From Sipunculus nudus (Eukaryota; Annelida; Sipuncula; Golfingiida; Sipunculidae), in the NCBI GenBank assembly GCA_026874595.1, contig CM049309.1:54596079-54660078 (forward strand): 64,000 bases of DNA, given 5' to 3'. Positions 24,542 through 36,356 of the stretch are shown here, piece by piece. The translations under genes were made by a program, and so were the position numbers. Position 1 is the first letter of the stretch. Each line of letters opens with the position of its first letter. Below the pieces are notes generated by a model, which searched no databases, had not been told where the DNA came from, and was given only the letters and a program-made list of their open reading frames with translations.

Positions 24542-25578
24542 GCTATAACATCCAGATTTAGTTGTGGATCACGCTGACATAACGTTAATGACAAGGGGTC
24601 AGTGCTCTAGCTCTGTATAAAAGAGTTGAACAAATTGTAAACACTAGGTACATGTAGTATTATTTTACAATAATTCGATTCAACGACCACAGAAAACAGT
24701 GTAAGATGATTCTCTTTGAATGAAACTTAAACATAACTCACATTTCATATTTAAAGCAAGATATTAACCTGTTAAATTTATATATCACTTTGTTCAGTAG
24801 CGTAATGCTGCATGATAAGTATACAATACGCACAACCTCAATTAAATCTAAAAAGACCAAATCACGTATTTCGATTATTCAAAGCAATGGTATGACGAAA
24901 AATATATATTGAAAAAAATTACTTTTGGTCCATGAATAAATAAGTTAAAAAGGTGAAACATATTAAGCCAATATGAACTCGGAATTTATATATAGGACTT
25001 TCTACAGTCAAAGCAATGCAAAAATTATACGGACAAAAACAATCATAAAAATGTATTTAAATGATGGGGTGTCAAAGATCACTTGGCAGGCTATGTAATT
25101 TTTTTCCTGGTAGAATCCAATTATCACAGGGGCCCTTTCGTATCTTGCATATTTAGTAAGACAATTTCATACTAGTAGTTTACAATTTTTTTAGCTGAAT
25201 AAATCTTTGGCCAATATTGAGGATCAACCTTCAACAATCTGAACTTTATCTAGTAATATCAAGACTGTCAAAACATTTTGAATTAACCTATTCTGCATAT
25301 TTAATCAAACCCATTACATGTTAATAGTAATGACAGTCATGTAAATTGGTAACCAAATACATTTTGCCCTGACGTGAACCGTAAAAGTGTATCACGCCTT
25401 TTCTTCGGCGAGAATACTCCTACTTATACTTACAAATAGAATAAACCGAGCTAAACTGCCCGGTTGTTGTCAGGTGACTATTTTGAATTTTATGCCACAT
25501 TTCTTAACCTCTGTGTCTATAATACTGACAGATCTATTGACATAATAGACATACCTCTGTGTTTATTTCTCGGAACAT
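17067..25578 (-). CDS. Thioredoxin (whole gene, five coding exons, 107 aa)
   Basis: Small cytosolic-type thiol-disulfide oxidoreductase that reduces protein disulfides and is itself reduced by thioredoxin reductase. Coding exons on the minus strand are 25555-25578, 20107-20205, 19454-19513, 18251-18316 and 17067-17141. All introns are phase 0 and GT-AG, and the exons sum to 8+33+20+22+24 codons plus stop, the normal thioredoxin length. Key features are D24 in VVIIDFYADWCAPC, catalytic C30 and C33 in WCAPC, and the cis-proline P73 in WSTPTFVVF. Then come the QRG turn and the closing block RLVGTDSAKLESLFKEF. Ala replaces the usual Gly between the active-site Cys and Pro. The start at 25578 follows an in-frame TGA about 16 codons upstream and has a good context (GCAGCCATG). 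There is no targeting sequence, so it is not the mitochondrial type. Intron 1 (5.3 kb) contains a Harbinger transposon. Confidence 0.93.
18251..18316 (-). CDS. Thioredoxin coding exon 4
   Basis: 22 codons reading GISREYAVWSTPTFVVFQRG then VK, carrying the cis-Pro loop. Acceptor TTTTTCAG|. The donor is taken as AAAG|GTGTGT, because it restores the family's spacing to exon 5. An alternative GTAAAG six bases earlier would break the frame. Confidence 0.9.
19454..19513 (-). CDS. Thioredoxin coding exon 3
   Basis: 20 codons reading EIAERYRSIDGIRIDVDELE, the helix 2 - strand 3 part (RIDVDE corresponds to the family's KVDVDE). Acceptor TATACAG|, donor GAG|GTAGGT. Confidence 0.92.
20107..20205 (-). 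CDS. Thioredoxin coding exon 2 (active site)
   Basis: 33 codons, TQFHEALKGEKVV to CPKFK, including WCAPC. Acceptor GCTGTAG| just above 20205, donor AAG|GTTAGT at 20106. An extra cysteine (C37) lies just beyond the active site. Confidence 0.93.
20454..23352 (-). mobile_element. PIF/Harbinger DNA transposon (about 2.9 kb, decayed)
   Basis: The terminal inverted repeats are imperfect: left GCTCTTTTCGCACATACACG, right (reverse complement) GCCCCTTTCACACATTCACG. Inside lies a minus-strand DDE transposase of the PIF/Harbinger type. Both flanks of the transposase are packed with ACGT/GTACG-type motifs (about 20500-20960 and 23030-23330), probable subterminal transposase-binding repeats. The SANT/Myb-like partner protein of complete Harbinger elements was not found, so this is a single-ORF or incomplete copy. 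It sits in intron 1 of the thioredoxin gene, transcribed in the same direction as its host. Confidence 0.85.
21795..22962 (-). pseudogene. PIF/Harbinger DDE transposase (HARBI1-like), frameshifted
   Basis: Reading on the minus strand from Met at 22962: an N-terminal block with WWLRPWLQTR, YEQLMMELEIAD, FLRLES and KLTCTLRFLASG (to about 22580). The frame then shifts by one to NFRVAHNTLALFIPEVCEAI and the first catalytic Asp in HCLGAIDGKYVAI. Next come GGSTFYNYKGFNPIVL and the second Asp region VDADYKSIWMVVGAN. A stop near 22250 and degraded sequence (CLDSKILGTCELKTTKEDG can be read) lead to DNAFPLRTWLMKPYSRR, LTDEERLFDYRLFRAG and VVENAFGILAQRF, with the third acidic residue (Glu). The order and spacing are those of the DDE_Tnp_4 family. 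At least one frameshift and one stop make it a pseudogene. Confidence 0.88.
23353..25554 (-). other. Thioredoxin intron 1, distal part
   Basis: Apart from a 50-bp (TA)n run at 24489-24538 nothing is recognised. The ORFs at 23420-23692 show no domain character. Confidence 0.5.
24489..24538. repeat. (TA)n microsatellite
   Basis: Pure TA dinucleotide run of about 50 bp. Confidence 0.95.
25555..25578 (-). CDS. Thioredoxin coding exon 1 (start)
   Basis: Encodes MFREINTE. Donor GAG|GTATGT at 25554. The 5'UTR continues upstream (higher coordinates) of 25578, and an in-frame TGA near 25626 fixes the start codon. Confidence 0.82.
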
Positions 25579-25639
25579 GGCTGCCTCGTCGTCCTTGGTT
25601 ACACCCGCTCTTTTAACTTTGAGTAATCAAGCGTTCAAA

Positions 25640-26675
25640 ACGTAGTGAATTATCCTTTTACATAGATTCGTGCTAAAATCTTATTCTAAAAGTAAATTCT
25701 ATCAAGACGAGTTGTCTAATGTCACCAACTCTATTGTCATAAACATGTAGCATATGAATCCACCCATATCAACGTGAAGGCATGCGTATCCACGGCAAGT
25801 ATAGCTAACTATGGTAAACTATTCCAGAAAGTGATCAGTTTTCACATAAGCTCGGCCGGGTGGCATCTTTTGACATGTACCGGGGCTCAGTGAAGCACGA
25901 TGACCTGTGTCGCCCTGACAACCTGAGCGTGACCGTATCACACTATCTCAGCGTGCCCGTTACTTACCCTCCGTGTGTCACGCAGAGTAGTGAGAGTACA
26001 AGAGATAAAGCTACACATAGGCGTCTCCAAAAAGAATTGTCCATGTGCGCCGGCCCACGGTTACAGTCGTATATGGGGGTAATAAAAATATTCTCATCCA
26101 AAGCACGGCTCTCACTTGATGAATAGCGTGTGGAGTCCACTGGATGCATTTCGACCTGCCCTGGGAGTTGATGTGAAGGGGTTAATTAGATTGTGTAATG
26201 GGTCGAGAGAAAAAATTTGGGTAACTTGTAACTACTCAGAAGAAGATGCCGACTGAGGACTTATTTATCACATTAATTAATTAACAATTATGGAGCAGCT
26301 CCAATGGAGGAGTACTGGTACATAAATATATATACTTGATATAACCTTCATAACCAGCTAAGTTAAGACACCATGTGCCCAGAAATCCTGAAAGGTGGAG
26401 TTAAATAATCCTAATTGGTCAGAATCTATTTTGCTCAGCTAATCCCAGGGGAAAACTTAAGATATAAAAAAATATATGTATTAATATTAAAGTAAACTAT
26501 ATTGAAATAATATTTATTCTTTTAATATAAAGCTTCAGCGGGTTGACCTATTTCACAAACGATTTTTCTTCCGCCATTTAAAACATCGGAATGACCATGA
26601 AACGTAAACTGTACAGAACCACGCAAAACACGGGATTTCTAGGGTAAAGATAACCTTGGCGGTAATATAAAAAAA
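25640..26675. other. No gene recognised
   Basis: This is the upstream flank of the thioredoxin gene and should hold its promoter, but no TATA box or other element can be assigned with confidence. The ORF at 25860-26126 has no recognisable domain. Confidence 0.4.
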
Positions 26676-26676
26676 A

Positions 26677-26884
26677 CAAAGTGACCCATGGGTCATGACG
26701 CTCAGCTGACTAGGAAGACATTCAAAAAGGAATTTTATCTTCTGAATGCCAAAATTTGCAGGCGGAATCCACTGTAGCAATTAAAATTCTTCAAAATCAA
26801 CCAGAAGAAAAGTTTCATGAAAATATGTCCAGCCGTTCCCGTGAAATCTAGCCTTTTTGTGTGCAGTCAGCTGAGCTAAAAATG
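26677..26884 (+). mobile_element. Repeat family 1, short copy with both ends
   Basis: Starts with the palindrome TGACCCATGGGTCA followed by TGACGCTCAGCTGA (26682-26709) and ends CAGTCAGCTGAGCTAAAAA (about 26864-26882). The motif GCTCAGCTGA near the start is the exact inverse of TCAGCTGAGC at the end. At about 205 bp it is the smallest copy and therefore shows the essential ends. No ORF. Confidence 0.7.
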
Positions 26885-28224
26885 ACCATAAAGGACATCC
26901 CTGGATGTCAAGATAGAAGATTCTACGTCCAACAGTAAAGTCTTACTGTCTGAGTGCTGTAATATAGGTCACCATGACGCAATAACAGGTTTCCATGAAG
27001 ACGGCCCCGGACTTTCATGCATACTACATTGGTACATTCTAGGGCTAGCAGACACAGTTTGTGAACCCTCTGACTCTCTGGGTGCTCAAAATCATGTTTT
27101 TGGCCCATAGGTCGCAAAATATAGGTCACCATGACCTAATTTCAGGTTTCCAAGGAGATTTGCTTAAGACCTCCCGGGATGTAGATTTGGAAGTTTCCAG
27201 GTCTAACGGTTTCAATTTGTACCCTTTTAAAACTTCTTCATCTGAAGGTCTCAAAATTAGAGAGAAAAATCCGTTAAATAATTAAAAAAATACAGGTGGC
27301 GTCGCAAGTCTTCAGGAAATGATAGATACTCAATGATTAATATGAATTGAAAAATCATGGCAAACATTGCATTAGCTATTCAGATACTGGAGCTTTTGTA
27401 TCACATTTTAATTTCTTGGGTTTAATTTTTAGCTTCAGTTTTCCAATGAGATTTTATGGACCTCCATGGCCGTACCGTCAGAAGATTCTTGGTCTGGCGG
27501 ATACATTTTGTGCCCCATCTGACTTGGCGCCCAAAATCATGTTTTCAGCTTGTAGTTCGAAAATATAGGTTACCATGATCTAAATTCAGGTTTCCAATGA
27601 GTTTTTATGGACCACTATGGGTGTAATGTCAGGAGATTCTAGGCCTAGCTGAGACAATTTGTGCCCAATCTGACTGCCGGGTGCTTAAAATCAGGTTTGC
27701 AAAATGTAGGTCACCATGACATAATTTCAAGTTTGTTTGGAGATGGCCTAGGACCTCCCTTGATGTTGAGTTAGAAGTTTCAAGGTCTAAAGGTAACGAT
27801 TCGTGCTCTGTTAATGGACAAACTGCTTCATCTAAATTAAAAAAGAAATGAGAGAACAAATGCGTAAAAATTAGAAAAATACAGGTGGCGCCACGAGTCT
27901 TCAGGAAATGATGAATCACTCAATGATAAATATACATTGAAAGAATCATGGTATTCAATGCATTAGTTATTCAGATATTGGAGCTTTTGTATCAAATCTA
28001 TTATAATTCTGGGGGATACTATCGAGCCCCGTAGCTCGGAGGATATAGGTCACAATGACCTATTTTCAGGTTTCCAGGGAGATTTTTATGGACCTCTATG
28101 GGTTATTAGATAGAAGGTCCTAGGTCCAGCATTTACGATTGGGCGCTTTTAACGGACAGACGGACGACGGATAAAGAGCGATCGCTATAGCTCAGATGAC
28201 TATCAGTCAGCTGAGCTAAAAAAA
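26884..28224 (+). repeat. Repeat family 1, long array with 3' end
   Basis: Tandemly related units (about 26900-27270, 27430-27700, 27700-28140) share phrases such as AATATAGGTCACCATGACC, TTTCAGGTTTCCAAGGAGA, TTCTAGGTCCAG and GATTTGTGCCC. Some carry the module GGTGGCG(C/T)C (27297, 27890). The array ends in a GACAGACGGACGACGG tract and the hairpin-plus-CTAAAAA end (about 28186-28221). Two units contain a perfect AGGTCAnnnTGACCT palindrome (27123-27137 and 28047-28061). Confidence 0.75.
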
Positions 28225-29821
28225 CAGCTTAAATGAATAAGTGAATATTGATATCTTGAAAAAAAAGGACTATTACAGAACTATAGTACACATACCGGTT
28301 TAAGCTAGAAACAATCAGATGAGCAGATCCGGACTAATTTGTCCTTGTGCTTTGATATAATATACCATCATTATTTAATTCGAACAATTAGTAATTTTTA
28401 CTCGAACAAATAGTAAAGGTGAAGATTCCCATTTATTTTGTCAAATTTTCAATGTCAATCATGGCTACAAATCACTCTCTGCTCAAGAAATTCCCATTGC
28501 TCACGTTTCCAAAAATCTTCTTTTATGCGAAGGTATTAGTCATTCCGTCAGTGCGCTATAAACTTTTTCATCAGACGATGCTCATAAGATACCTCTGAAA
28601 CCCAAGGGCCTCTTTGGGATCCTCAAATTTTTCAAGATGGGGAACACTGTATTCTTCCGACTGACAGGCTTCGTCCAAGTATATGGTCCACATGCCGTTC
28701 ACAGAAGAGTCTTTGTTTTTTTAATCCTCATGGTTACATGGTTTATACATAATAAGTCCTCATGTTTTCCTGTGTTAAAGGTGTTTTTATGCTTTATTCT
28801 TACTATGATGAAAACAAATTTCAAATATCACAATTCAGTGTGATGTTACCGTCATATTCAATGAGGTTTCTCATTTCCATTTCTTCACTTTAAATGGTAC
28901 GTTAAAAATTTTCCAAAAACTTATTCCTCTGTCGGTTTGTTGGTCCTCCCAATAATTGTATCTTTTCAAAACCAAAACTATTAACCAGGCGTGAAAAGTA
29001 GTCTTTTTATTACAAAGTCTCAGTTTTAACCAACCTTTCTCTACGGTTAATTCTTTTCTTTGCAAATTTAAGATATTTTCTCCATCGTTCCAATGATGGG
29101 GTGTCGAAATCTTAGAATGTCTTCCTTCTATGTAGAGTTGTCAGAAATATTTGACAAGCATATAAAATATGAATGTATCATAACATACCACGTTTGTGTT
29201 TATTGCATGTTCTTTTTTATAACTTTAATACGTTATTGTTTGGACAGAAGAACATCTGAAGAGCAACCAGGCTATTTTTTTAATCCTGTTAAATGTATAT
29301 GTTTAAACTATGATGACGATTGCAGGATAAAAAACGTACGATAATCGATTATAAATCGATTATATTATGTACCTTCTATATTACCGTGAAATTGCTATAA
29401 ACATAATGACCGAATAAAGCTAATCTGACTTCTAAATCACGCTGAAAAGTTAGGGTGACGGTTGTCGACACTTATTTGTTGCATGAGGTTCAGTTTTAAT
29501 ACTGTTCGCTATTTTGTGCAAACTTTTCCTTATATCTCTGACAGAACTCAGGGCGGCTCCAGGATTTTTTAAAGGGAAGGGTTCAACCAAGAAGACTAAA
29601 AGAAAACCTAAAAAGGGTTCTCTGGTCCGTAATGAAGGGGGTCGAGGTAGCAACATTTGGTTTGAAACCCCTGAAAAGGTTGTTTCGGTTCATTGGGGGG
29701 GGGGGGAGGATCCAGATCCCCTGTACCCCCGTCTGGATCCGCCACTGGAACTATACTTTTTTATCAGGATAACATGACTTTTTTGGATGTGCATCTGTAA
29801 TGATTTGTGATGGATTTGCAA
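28225..29821. other. No gene recognised; MITE-like fragment
   Basis: Short ORFs at 28637, 28871 (minus) and 29093 have no recognisable domain. About 29540-29755 looks like a MITE: GGGCGGCTCCAGGAT near the start is roughly the inverse of GGATCCGCCACTGG at the end, with an internal G run at 29696-29707. Confidence 0.4.
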
Positions 29822-31197
29822 ACAAGGCCTACAGCCTAATTCGAACCTGTGCAATGCGATATACATCAGGTATAATACTTCCATGTCGGACCATCATTTT
29901 ACAAGTACACGTGTGACATGCATATATGTACAATGCAAATACTAAACATTTTACTGAGTATAACTGAGTATAAGCACCAATTACACAAACGTCACTCCTG
30001 AAACACTGGCATGGATATACACAACACAAAAATGATTGTAGGCGGAGACACTAGTCTTGTGCACGAGAAAGCCATCGAAGATGTATGGACATGCAAAATA
30101 TCAGGCAAATACTTCAAACCACGAGCTATGTGCCCAGATGCATGGACCCAATAAACAATTGTTGATGGCGCCAAAAGTCTTGTATACAATAAAACTATCC
30201 GAGATGTATGGACATGCAATTTCAGACTGATATGTCAAATCCCTCCTGAGACAGGAGCATACACTGTGAAAAAATAATTAGGTGGCGAAATCGGTCTTGC
30301 ATACGACAAAGCTATCCGAGAAGTATACATTAGCGTAATTTCAGGCATATATACCAAATCCCTCCTTAAAATAGGCAGGGACATACACTGTGCAAAAACC
30401 ATTGTAGGTGGCGACAACAATCTTGTATACGAGAAAGCAACCAGATGCATGGACAGACCAAAATTTCATTCAGATACATCAAACTTCTCTTGAGTCAGGT
30501 GCACCAAGCTTAGCTGAGACAACTAATTTTCCCGAGTCAAGCGAAATTAATTGGTAGCTACAGCTACTGCACTGAGTGAACTCTTGACCAGCACCTGGAT
30601 ACAATGAGTGAACTCTTGATCTGTATCCAGTTGCACTGAGTGAACTCTTGACCTGTTGCAAAATCTGATACAGTTGGCAGTCTGCTAAAATTATAAAAAT
30701 ATCCAGACTGAAACTTGGTCTGTTCGTAAATCTGTTTACACGTTGAAAGACTGGCTACAATGCTTTTTTTAAGCTGATTTATTCATAAAAATTTTTCACA
30801 ACAGGTTTAGGATAATAACAGATGCCTGTTGAAAGCTAAATCAAAATACAGATATATTTGATTTATGGATTCATCTTACACAAAAGTTTAAGATAGACAC
30901 CAGTTATTTATGTTGCCTGTACAGCCCTGCTTATATACCCACAGAGCTCAGTCTGTATATACAATAAATCAACTAGCTTTGTTTACCAAAGTATATCACA
31001 GTCCAATAATGTGGCCCAAAGACAAAGGTTCAATAATTCAGCCAAAAATCATCTGAGTTAACTTGAACAAGGCCACCTAACAGTCATTTTTGTACAATGA
31101 TACAGAATTTCAAACAGGAGTTTTGAAGATCTGCATCCCCTCAGTCTGATATAGGCTAACTTGGCCACAAGACCAACTTCAGCTTTCTATGACTAAA
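29822..31197 (+). mobile_element. Repeat family 2, copy A, 5' part (interrupted)
   Basis: Begins ACAAGGCCTACAGCC as the copies at 51105 and 53569 do. It continues with about 135-bp units (GATTGTAGGCGGAGACACT, CTTGTATACGA, AAATTTCA, CCCTCCT), then three copies of a roughly 33-bp unit with GAGTGAACTCTTGACC (30570-30660). The body is cut at about 31197 by a family 1 insertion and resumes at 34813. Confidence 0.75.
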
Positions 31198-34100
31198 ACA
31201 AGTGACCCAGGGGTCATGACGCTCAGCTGACCAGGAAGACATTGACAAAAGTAATTTTATCATCTGAATGTCAAATTTGAATGAAATACTTTTTCAAAAA
31301 TTTGACCTTTTGTATAAAATCATCCAATATTCATTGGGGTACTATGGAGCTCTGTAGCATGAAGGATATGGGTAACAGACACCTATTTTCAAGGTTTACA
31401 AGATGACTTTTCAGGGGTCTCCCAGCATGTCAAAAAATAAAATTCTAGGTCCAGTTATTATGATTTGTGCCCTGTTAACAAATCCAAATGTTTATTCTGG
31501 GGGGTATTTGAAAGCCGCATAGGATGAAGGATATGGGTAACAGAGATGTAATTTCAGGTGCACAAGGAGACTTTTCAGGGGCCTCCCAGCATATCAAGAA
31601 AGGAGATTCTAGGTCAAGTCATTATAATTTGTGCTCTGTTAACAGATGACCAAATCTTTATTCTGGTGAGTACTTCGGAGCCCCAGAGCATGAAGGATAT
31701 GGGTAACAGGGACCTTATTTCGGGTTTCCATGTAGACCTTTTATGGGCTTCCCTGGAGGTGAGGACAGAAGATTCTAGGTCCAGTCATTATGATTTGTGC
31801 CCTGTTAATATATGACCAAATCTTTATTCTGGGGGGTACTTCAGAGCCCCATAGCTCACAGAATATGGGTAACTGGGACCTTATTTCGGGTTTCCATGTA
31901 GACCTTTTATGGGCTTCCCTGGAGGTGAGGACAGAAGATTCTAGGTCCAGTCATTATGATTTGTGCCCTGTTTACAGATGACCAAATGTTTAAAGATCAC
32001 AAAAGGTAGAGAAAAAAAATCGTAAAAAATAAAAAAAACATAGGTGGCGCCACCAATCTCCAGAAATTGATGAAACGCTCAATGATCAATATCCATGCAA
32101 AAAAATCATGGTGATTTATGCATTAGTTGTTCAGATACTTGAGCTTTTGTATTAAATTTTGCATTATTCTGGGGGGTACTTCAGAACCCCATAGCTCGAA
32201 GAATATAGGTCACAGTGACCTAATTTCAGGTTTACAAGGAGAATTTCCATAGACCTCCCAGGATTTCAAGTAAGAAGATTCCCGGTCTAGCGGTTACGAT
32301 TTGTGCCCTGTTAACAGACAGACGCCTGGATGGCCGGACGGACGACGGACAAAAGGTGATCCCTACAGCTCAGATGACTTTCAGTCAGCTGAGCTAAAAA
32401 TGGAAAAAATACAGGTGGCGCCACCAGAATGCAGAAACTGATGAAACATTTCATGATCAATATCCATGCAAAGAATCATGGTGATCAATATAATAATTGT
32501 TCAGATACTTGAGCTTTTGTATCAAATTTTCCATTATTCTGGGGCGTACTTCGCAGCCCCATAGCTCAGAGGTTATGGGTAACAGAGACCTAATTTCAAG
32601 TTTTTAAGGAAACTTTTCATGGGCCTCTCAGCATGTCAAGAGAGAAGATTCTAGGTCCAGTTGTTACGATTTGTGCCATGTTAACAGATGACCGCATCTT
32701 ATGAGGTCTCAAAAATAGAGAAAAAAAATCGTAAAAATAAAAAAAAAAAAAATACAGGTGGCGCCATCATACTGCAGAAACTGATGACACATTCCATGAT
32801 CAATAACCATGCAAAGGATCATGGTGATCACTGCAATAGTTATTTAGATACTTGAGCTTTTGTATCAAATTGTCCATTATTCTGAGGGATACTTCAGATG
32901 ACTTACAGTCAGCTGAGCTAAAAACACTTAATGGTCAATATCCATGCAAAGAATCATGATGATCTCCGTATAAGTTGTTCAGATACTTCAGCTTTTGTAT
33001 CAAATTGTCCATTATTCTGAGGGATACTTCAGAGTCCTATAGCTTGAAGGATATGGGTAACAGAGACCTAATTTCAAGTTTCCACAGGCACTCTTCATGG
33101 GCCTCCTTGCATGACAAGAATGAAGTTTCTAGGTCCAGTTGTTGCAATTTGTACCCTCTTGATAGATAACATAGGTGGCGCCACCAGTCTGCAGGAACTG
33201 ATGGAACATCTCATGATCAATAGTTATGCCACAAATCATGACCATCATTCAAGTAGTTAATGAGATATTGAAGTTTTTGTATGAAATTTTTTACTTTTCT
33301 TGGGGGTACTTTAGGGCTCCATAGCTCGAAGAATATGGGTAACAGAGACCTAATTTTGGTTTCCATGGAGACTTTTCATAGGTCTCTCAGTGTGTCGAGA
33401 ATGAAGATTCTAGGTCCAGTCGTTATGATTTGTGCCACGTTAACAGATGACAGCATCCGTAAAGGTCTCAAAAATAGAGGAAAAAATCGTAAAAAATCAA
33501 ACGATACAGGTGGCGCCACAAGTCTGCAGGAACTGATGGAACATTTCATAATCAATATGTATGCCAAAAATCATGACCATCAGTGATGTAGTTATTGAGA
33601 TATTGAAGTTTTTGTATGAAATTTTTGACTACTCGGGGGGGGGGGGGGGGTACTTTGGGGCCCCATAGCTCGAAGGATATGGTTAACAGAGACCTAATTT
33701 CTGGTGTCCAAGGATATTTTTCATGGACCTCTCAGTGTGTCAAGAATGAAGATTCTGGGTCCAGTCGTTACGATTTGTGCCATGCTAACAGATGACAGCA
33801 TCCTTAAAGGTCTCAAAAATAGAGGAAAAAATCGTAAAAAATCGAACAATAAAGGTGGCACCACCAGTCTGCAGGAAGTGATGACACATCTCATGATCAA
33901 TAGTTATGCCACAAATCATGACCATCATTCAAGTAGTTAATGAGATATTGAAGTTTTTGTATGAAAGTTTTTACTTTTCTTGGGGGTACTTTGGGGCTCC
34001 ATAGCTCGAAGAATATGGGTAACAGAGACCTAATTTCTGGTTTCCATGGAGACTTTTCATAGGTCTCTCAGTGTGTCAAGAATGAAGATTCTAGGTCCAG

Positions 34101-34812
34101 TCTTTACGATTTGTGCCTTGTTAACAGATGTTTACATTTTGAAAGATCTCAAAAATAGAGAAAAAAATTCGTAAAAAATTGAACGATACAGGTGGCGCCA
34201 CCAGTCTGCAGGAAGTGATGGAACATCTCATGATCAATATGTATGACAAAAATCATGACCATCAGTCAAGTATTTAATGAGATATTGAAGTTTTTGTTTG
34301 AAATTTTTACTTTTCTGGGGGGTAGTTTGGGAACCCATAGCTGGAAGGATATGGGTAACAGAGACCTAATTTCTGGTTTCCATGGAGACTTTTCATAGGT
34401 CTCTCAGTGTGTCGAGAATGAATATTCTAAGTCCAGTCATTACGATTTGTGCCTTGTTAACAGATGTTCACATTTTTAAAGGTCTCAAAAATAGAGAAAA
34501 AATTCGTAAAAAATCGATAAAATGAGATATTGAAGTTTTTGTATGAAATTTTGGACTTTTCTGGGGGGTACTTTGGGGCCCCATAGCTCGAAGGATATGG
34601 GTAACAGAGACCTAATTTCTGGTTTCCAAGGAGATTTTTCATGGACCTCCCAGGATGTCAAGTAAGAAGATTCCAGTTCTAGCGATAACGATTTGTGCCT
34701 GGTTAACGGACAGACAGACGGAAAGACAGACGGACAGACAGACAGACAGACGGACGACGGACAAAGAGTGATCGCTATAGCTCAGATGACTTTCAGTCAG
34801 CTGAGCTAAAAA
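31198..34812 (+). mobile_element. Repeat family 1, large tandem-array copy nested in family 2
   Basis: A 5' end (AAGTGACCCAGGGGTCATGACGCTCAGCTGA, split here as its two halves at 31200-31212 and 31213-31231) is followed by tandem units of about 335-415 bp. The module GGTGGCGCCACC or a close variant recurs near 32043, 32414, 32757, 33173, 33508, 33853 and 34191. Three 3' ends (TCAGCTGAGCTAAAAA) occur, at about 32397, 32926 and 34810, the last behind a GACAGACGGACGACGG tract. At 32207-32221 a unit contains AGGTCACAGTGACCT. The family 2 sequence on each side is continuous with uninterrupted copies elsewhere, which shows a real insertion. No coding ORF. Confidence 0.8.
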
Positions 34813-35906
34813 TCAATGAACAAGATCTATTTTTATACAAACTAGAGACCATTACAGCAGGATAACCTTTGCGAAGAATTAAACCATTCTTTTGACAATT
34901 TCATCATAAAACATTTCAAATGCTGTGGCTGAAAGAGGCTATAATTACGAGTTTTTCCCCGTAAAAATCAGCTTGTTGTAGGTGGCGCCACAAAACATAA
35001 ATTTCAAATATGAGTCATGCGACCAACATTTGCACAACACTTGGTGATTCTAGTTCCTGTAGTTTCTAAGATTGTAATGTTAGTATACTTACTTGGCCAA
35101 ATGACTTAGTTCTAATTCCTGTAACTTGGCCAAAATTAATCGAACCCTAACCATTCGAGCAAACTTGAGAGGTCATCTCTGGGATCATTTCTGTGAAATT
35201 TGGCTAAACGATTATGACGGAGAAGATTTTGAAAGGTTTTATAGCTCCCCCCCCCCCCCCCGTAAAATGTAGGTTGATGCAGGTGGCGCCACAAAAAGCT
35301 CAATTCCATAACAATTGACATGTGACTGATTTTTGCATAAAATTTTGGTATGCTAGCTCTTGTTATTCCTGAGAAATTATGGGTAAATGTAGTGATGACC
35401 GAAGACCCCCCAATAAAAAAGGTTGATGCAGGTGGCGCCACCAATACATCTATTCCAAATATGACTCATATGGTCAACATTTGCATAAAAATTTGGTGAT
35501 AATAGCTCCAGCCGTTTCTGAGATTGTAATTTAGTATGCTTTTTATGGTAAATTACTAAGTTCAGTGTCCAGTAAATCAGCCAAATATCACCGAACTGAA
35601 ACCATTCGAACAAACTTAAGAAAGATTATTTCTGGGATTATTTCTGTGAAATATTGAACAATTTTGCTGGACGGTTTCGGAGATGAAGATTTGTAAAGTT
35701 TTTTTTTTGCTTTTCCCTGTTAATTCTAAATCAAAGCAGACAGTCAAAAAATAAGCTCAATATGATAGCCTTACAAATGTGACTGATTTGTCCATAAAAT
35801 TTGGCGCTGCTAGCTGTGACGGGTTTTGAATTAGCATGGGTAAACGTACGAACGATGGTGGACGGATGACGCTGCGCCATGGCAAAAGCTCCCAATTTCG
35901 CTAAAA
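34813..35906 (+). mobile_element. Repeat family 2, copy A, 3' part
   Basis: Resumes the body interrupted at 31197. Units share CATTCGAACAAACTT, ATTTCTGTGAAATATTG and CAGGTGGCGCCAC (34980, 35282, 35433). The 3' end has a GACGGATGACGCTGCGCCAT stretch and TTCGCTAAAAA at about 35898-35906. A C run (about 35248-35261) interrupts one unit. Confidence 0.75.
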
Positions 35907-35984
35907 AGCAACAATGAAAAAAAAAATAAAATAATCATCCATAAAACCGTTTAATTGGCACACCAATTATACAGATATAATGCA

Positions 35985-36010
35985 TGTATATATATATATA
36001 TATATATATG
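35985..36010. repeat. (TA)n microsatellite
   Basis: Short TA run followed by TATGTG repeats. Confidence 0.9.
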
Positions 36011-36356
36011 TATATGTGTGTGTGTTAAATGCCTACCCCAAAGCGAGGTAAGATGGAGTACATGGTCAGAGGTTGCTTCTTTTATATCATGGCTTTGTCT
36101 TCAGGTACCTTGGGTTGATTTGAAGAATTTTTACCAATGAACAGACTTCATCACCCTCCCCTTCTGTCTGTTTAGCTCTGTAGCTTTGTCATGATAAAGC
36201 AGGGCAGCATAATCACATTGCTTCATGACTCGTTTCCATTACCTAACCACCGTGGGTTGGACATTTCACTCAACATGATTATACATGTCTCTGGTAGCAG
36301 ATTACTCGTTTATCACCATGATTCATTTGTTCATGTTCCCCCTAACTTTGATTATA
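36011..36356. other. No gene recognised
   Basis: Unique-looking sequence between repeat families. Nothing identified. Confidence 0.4.
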
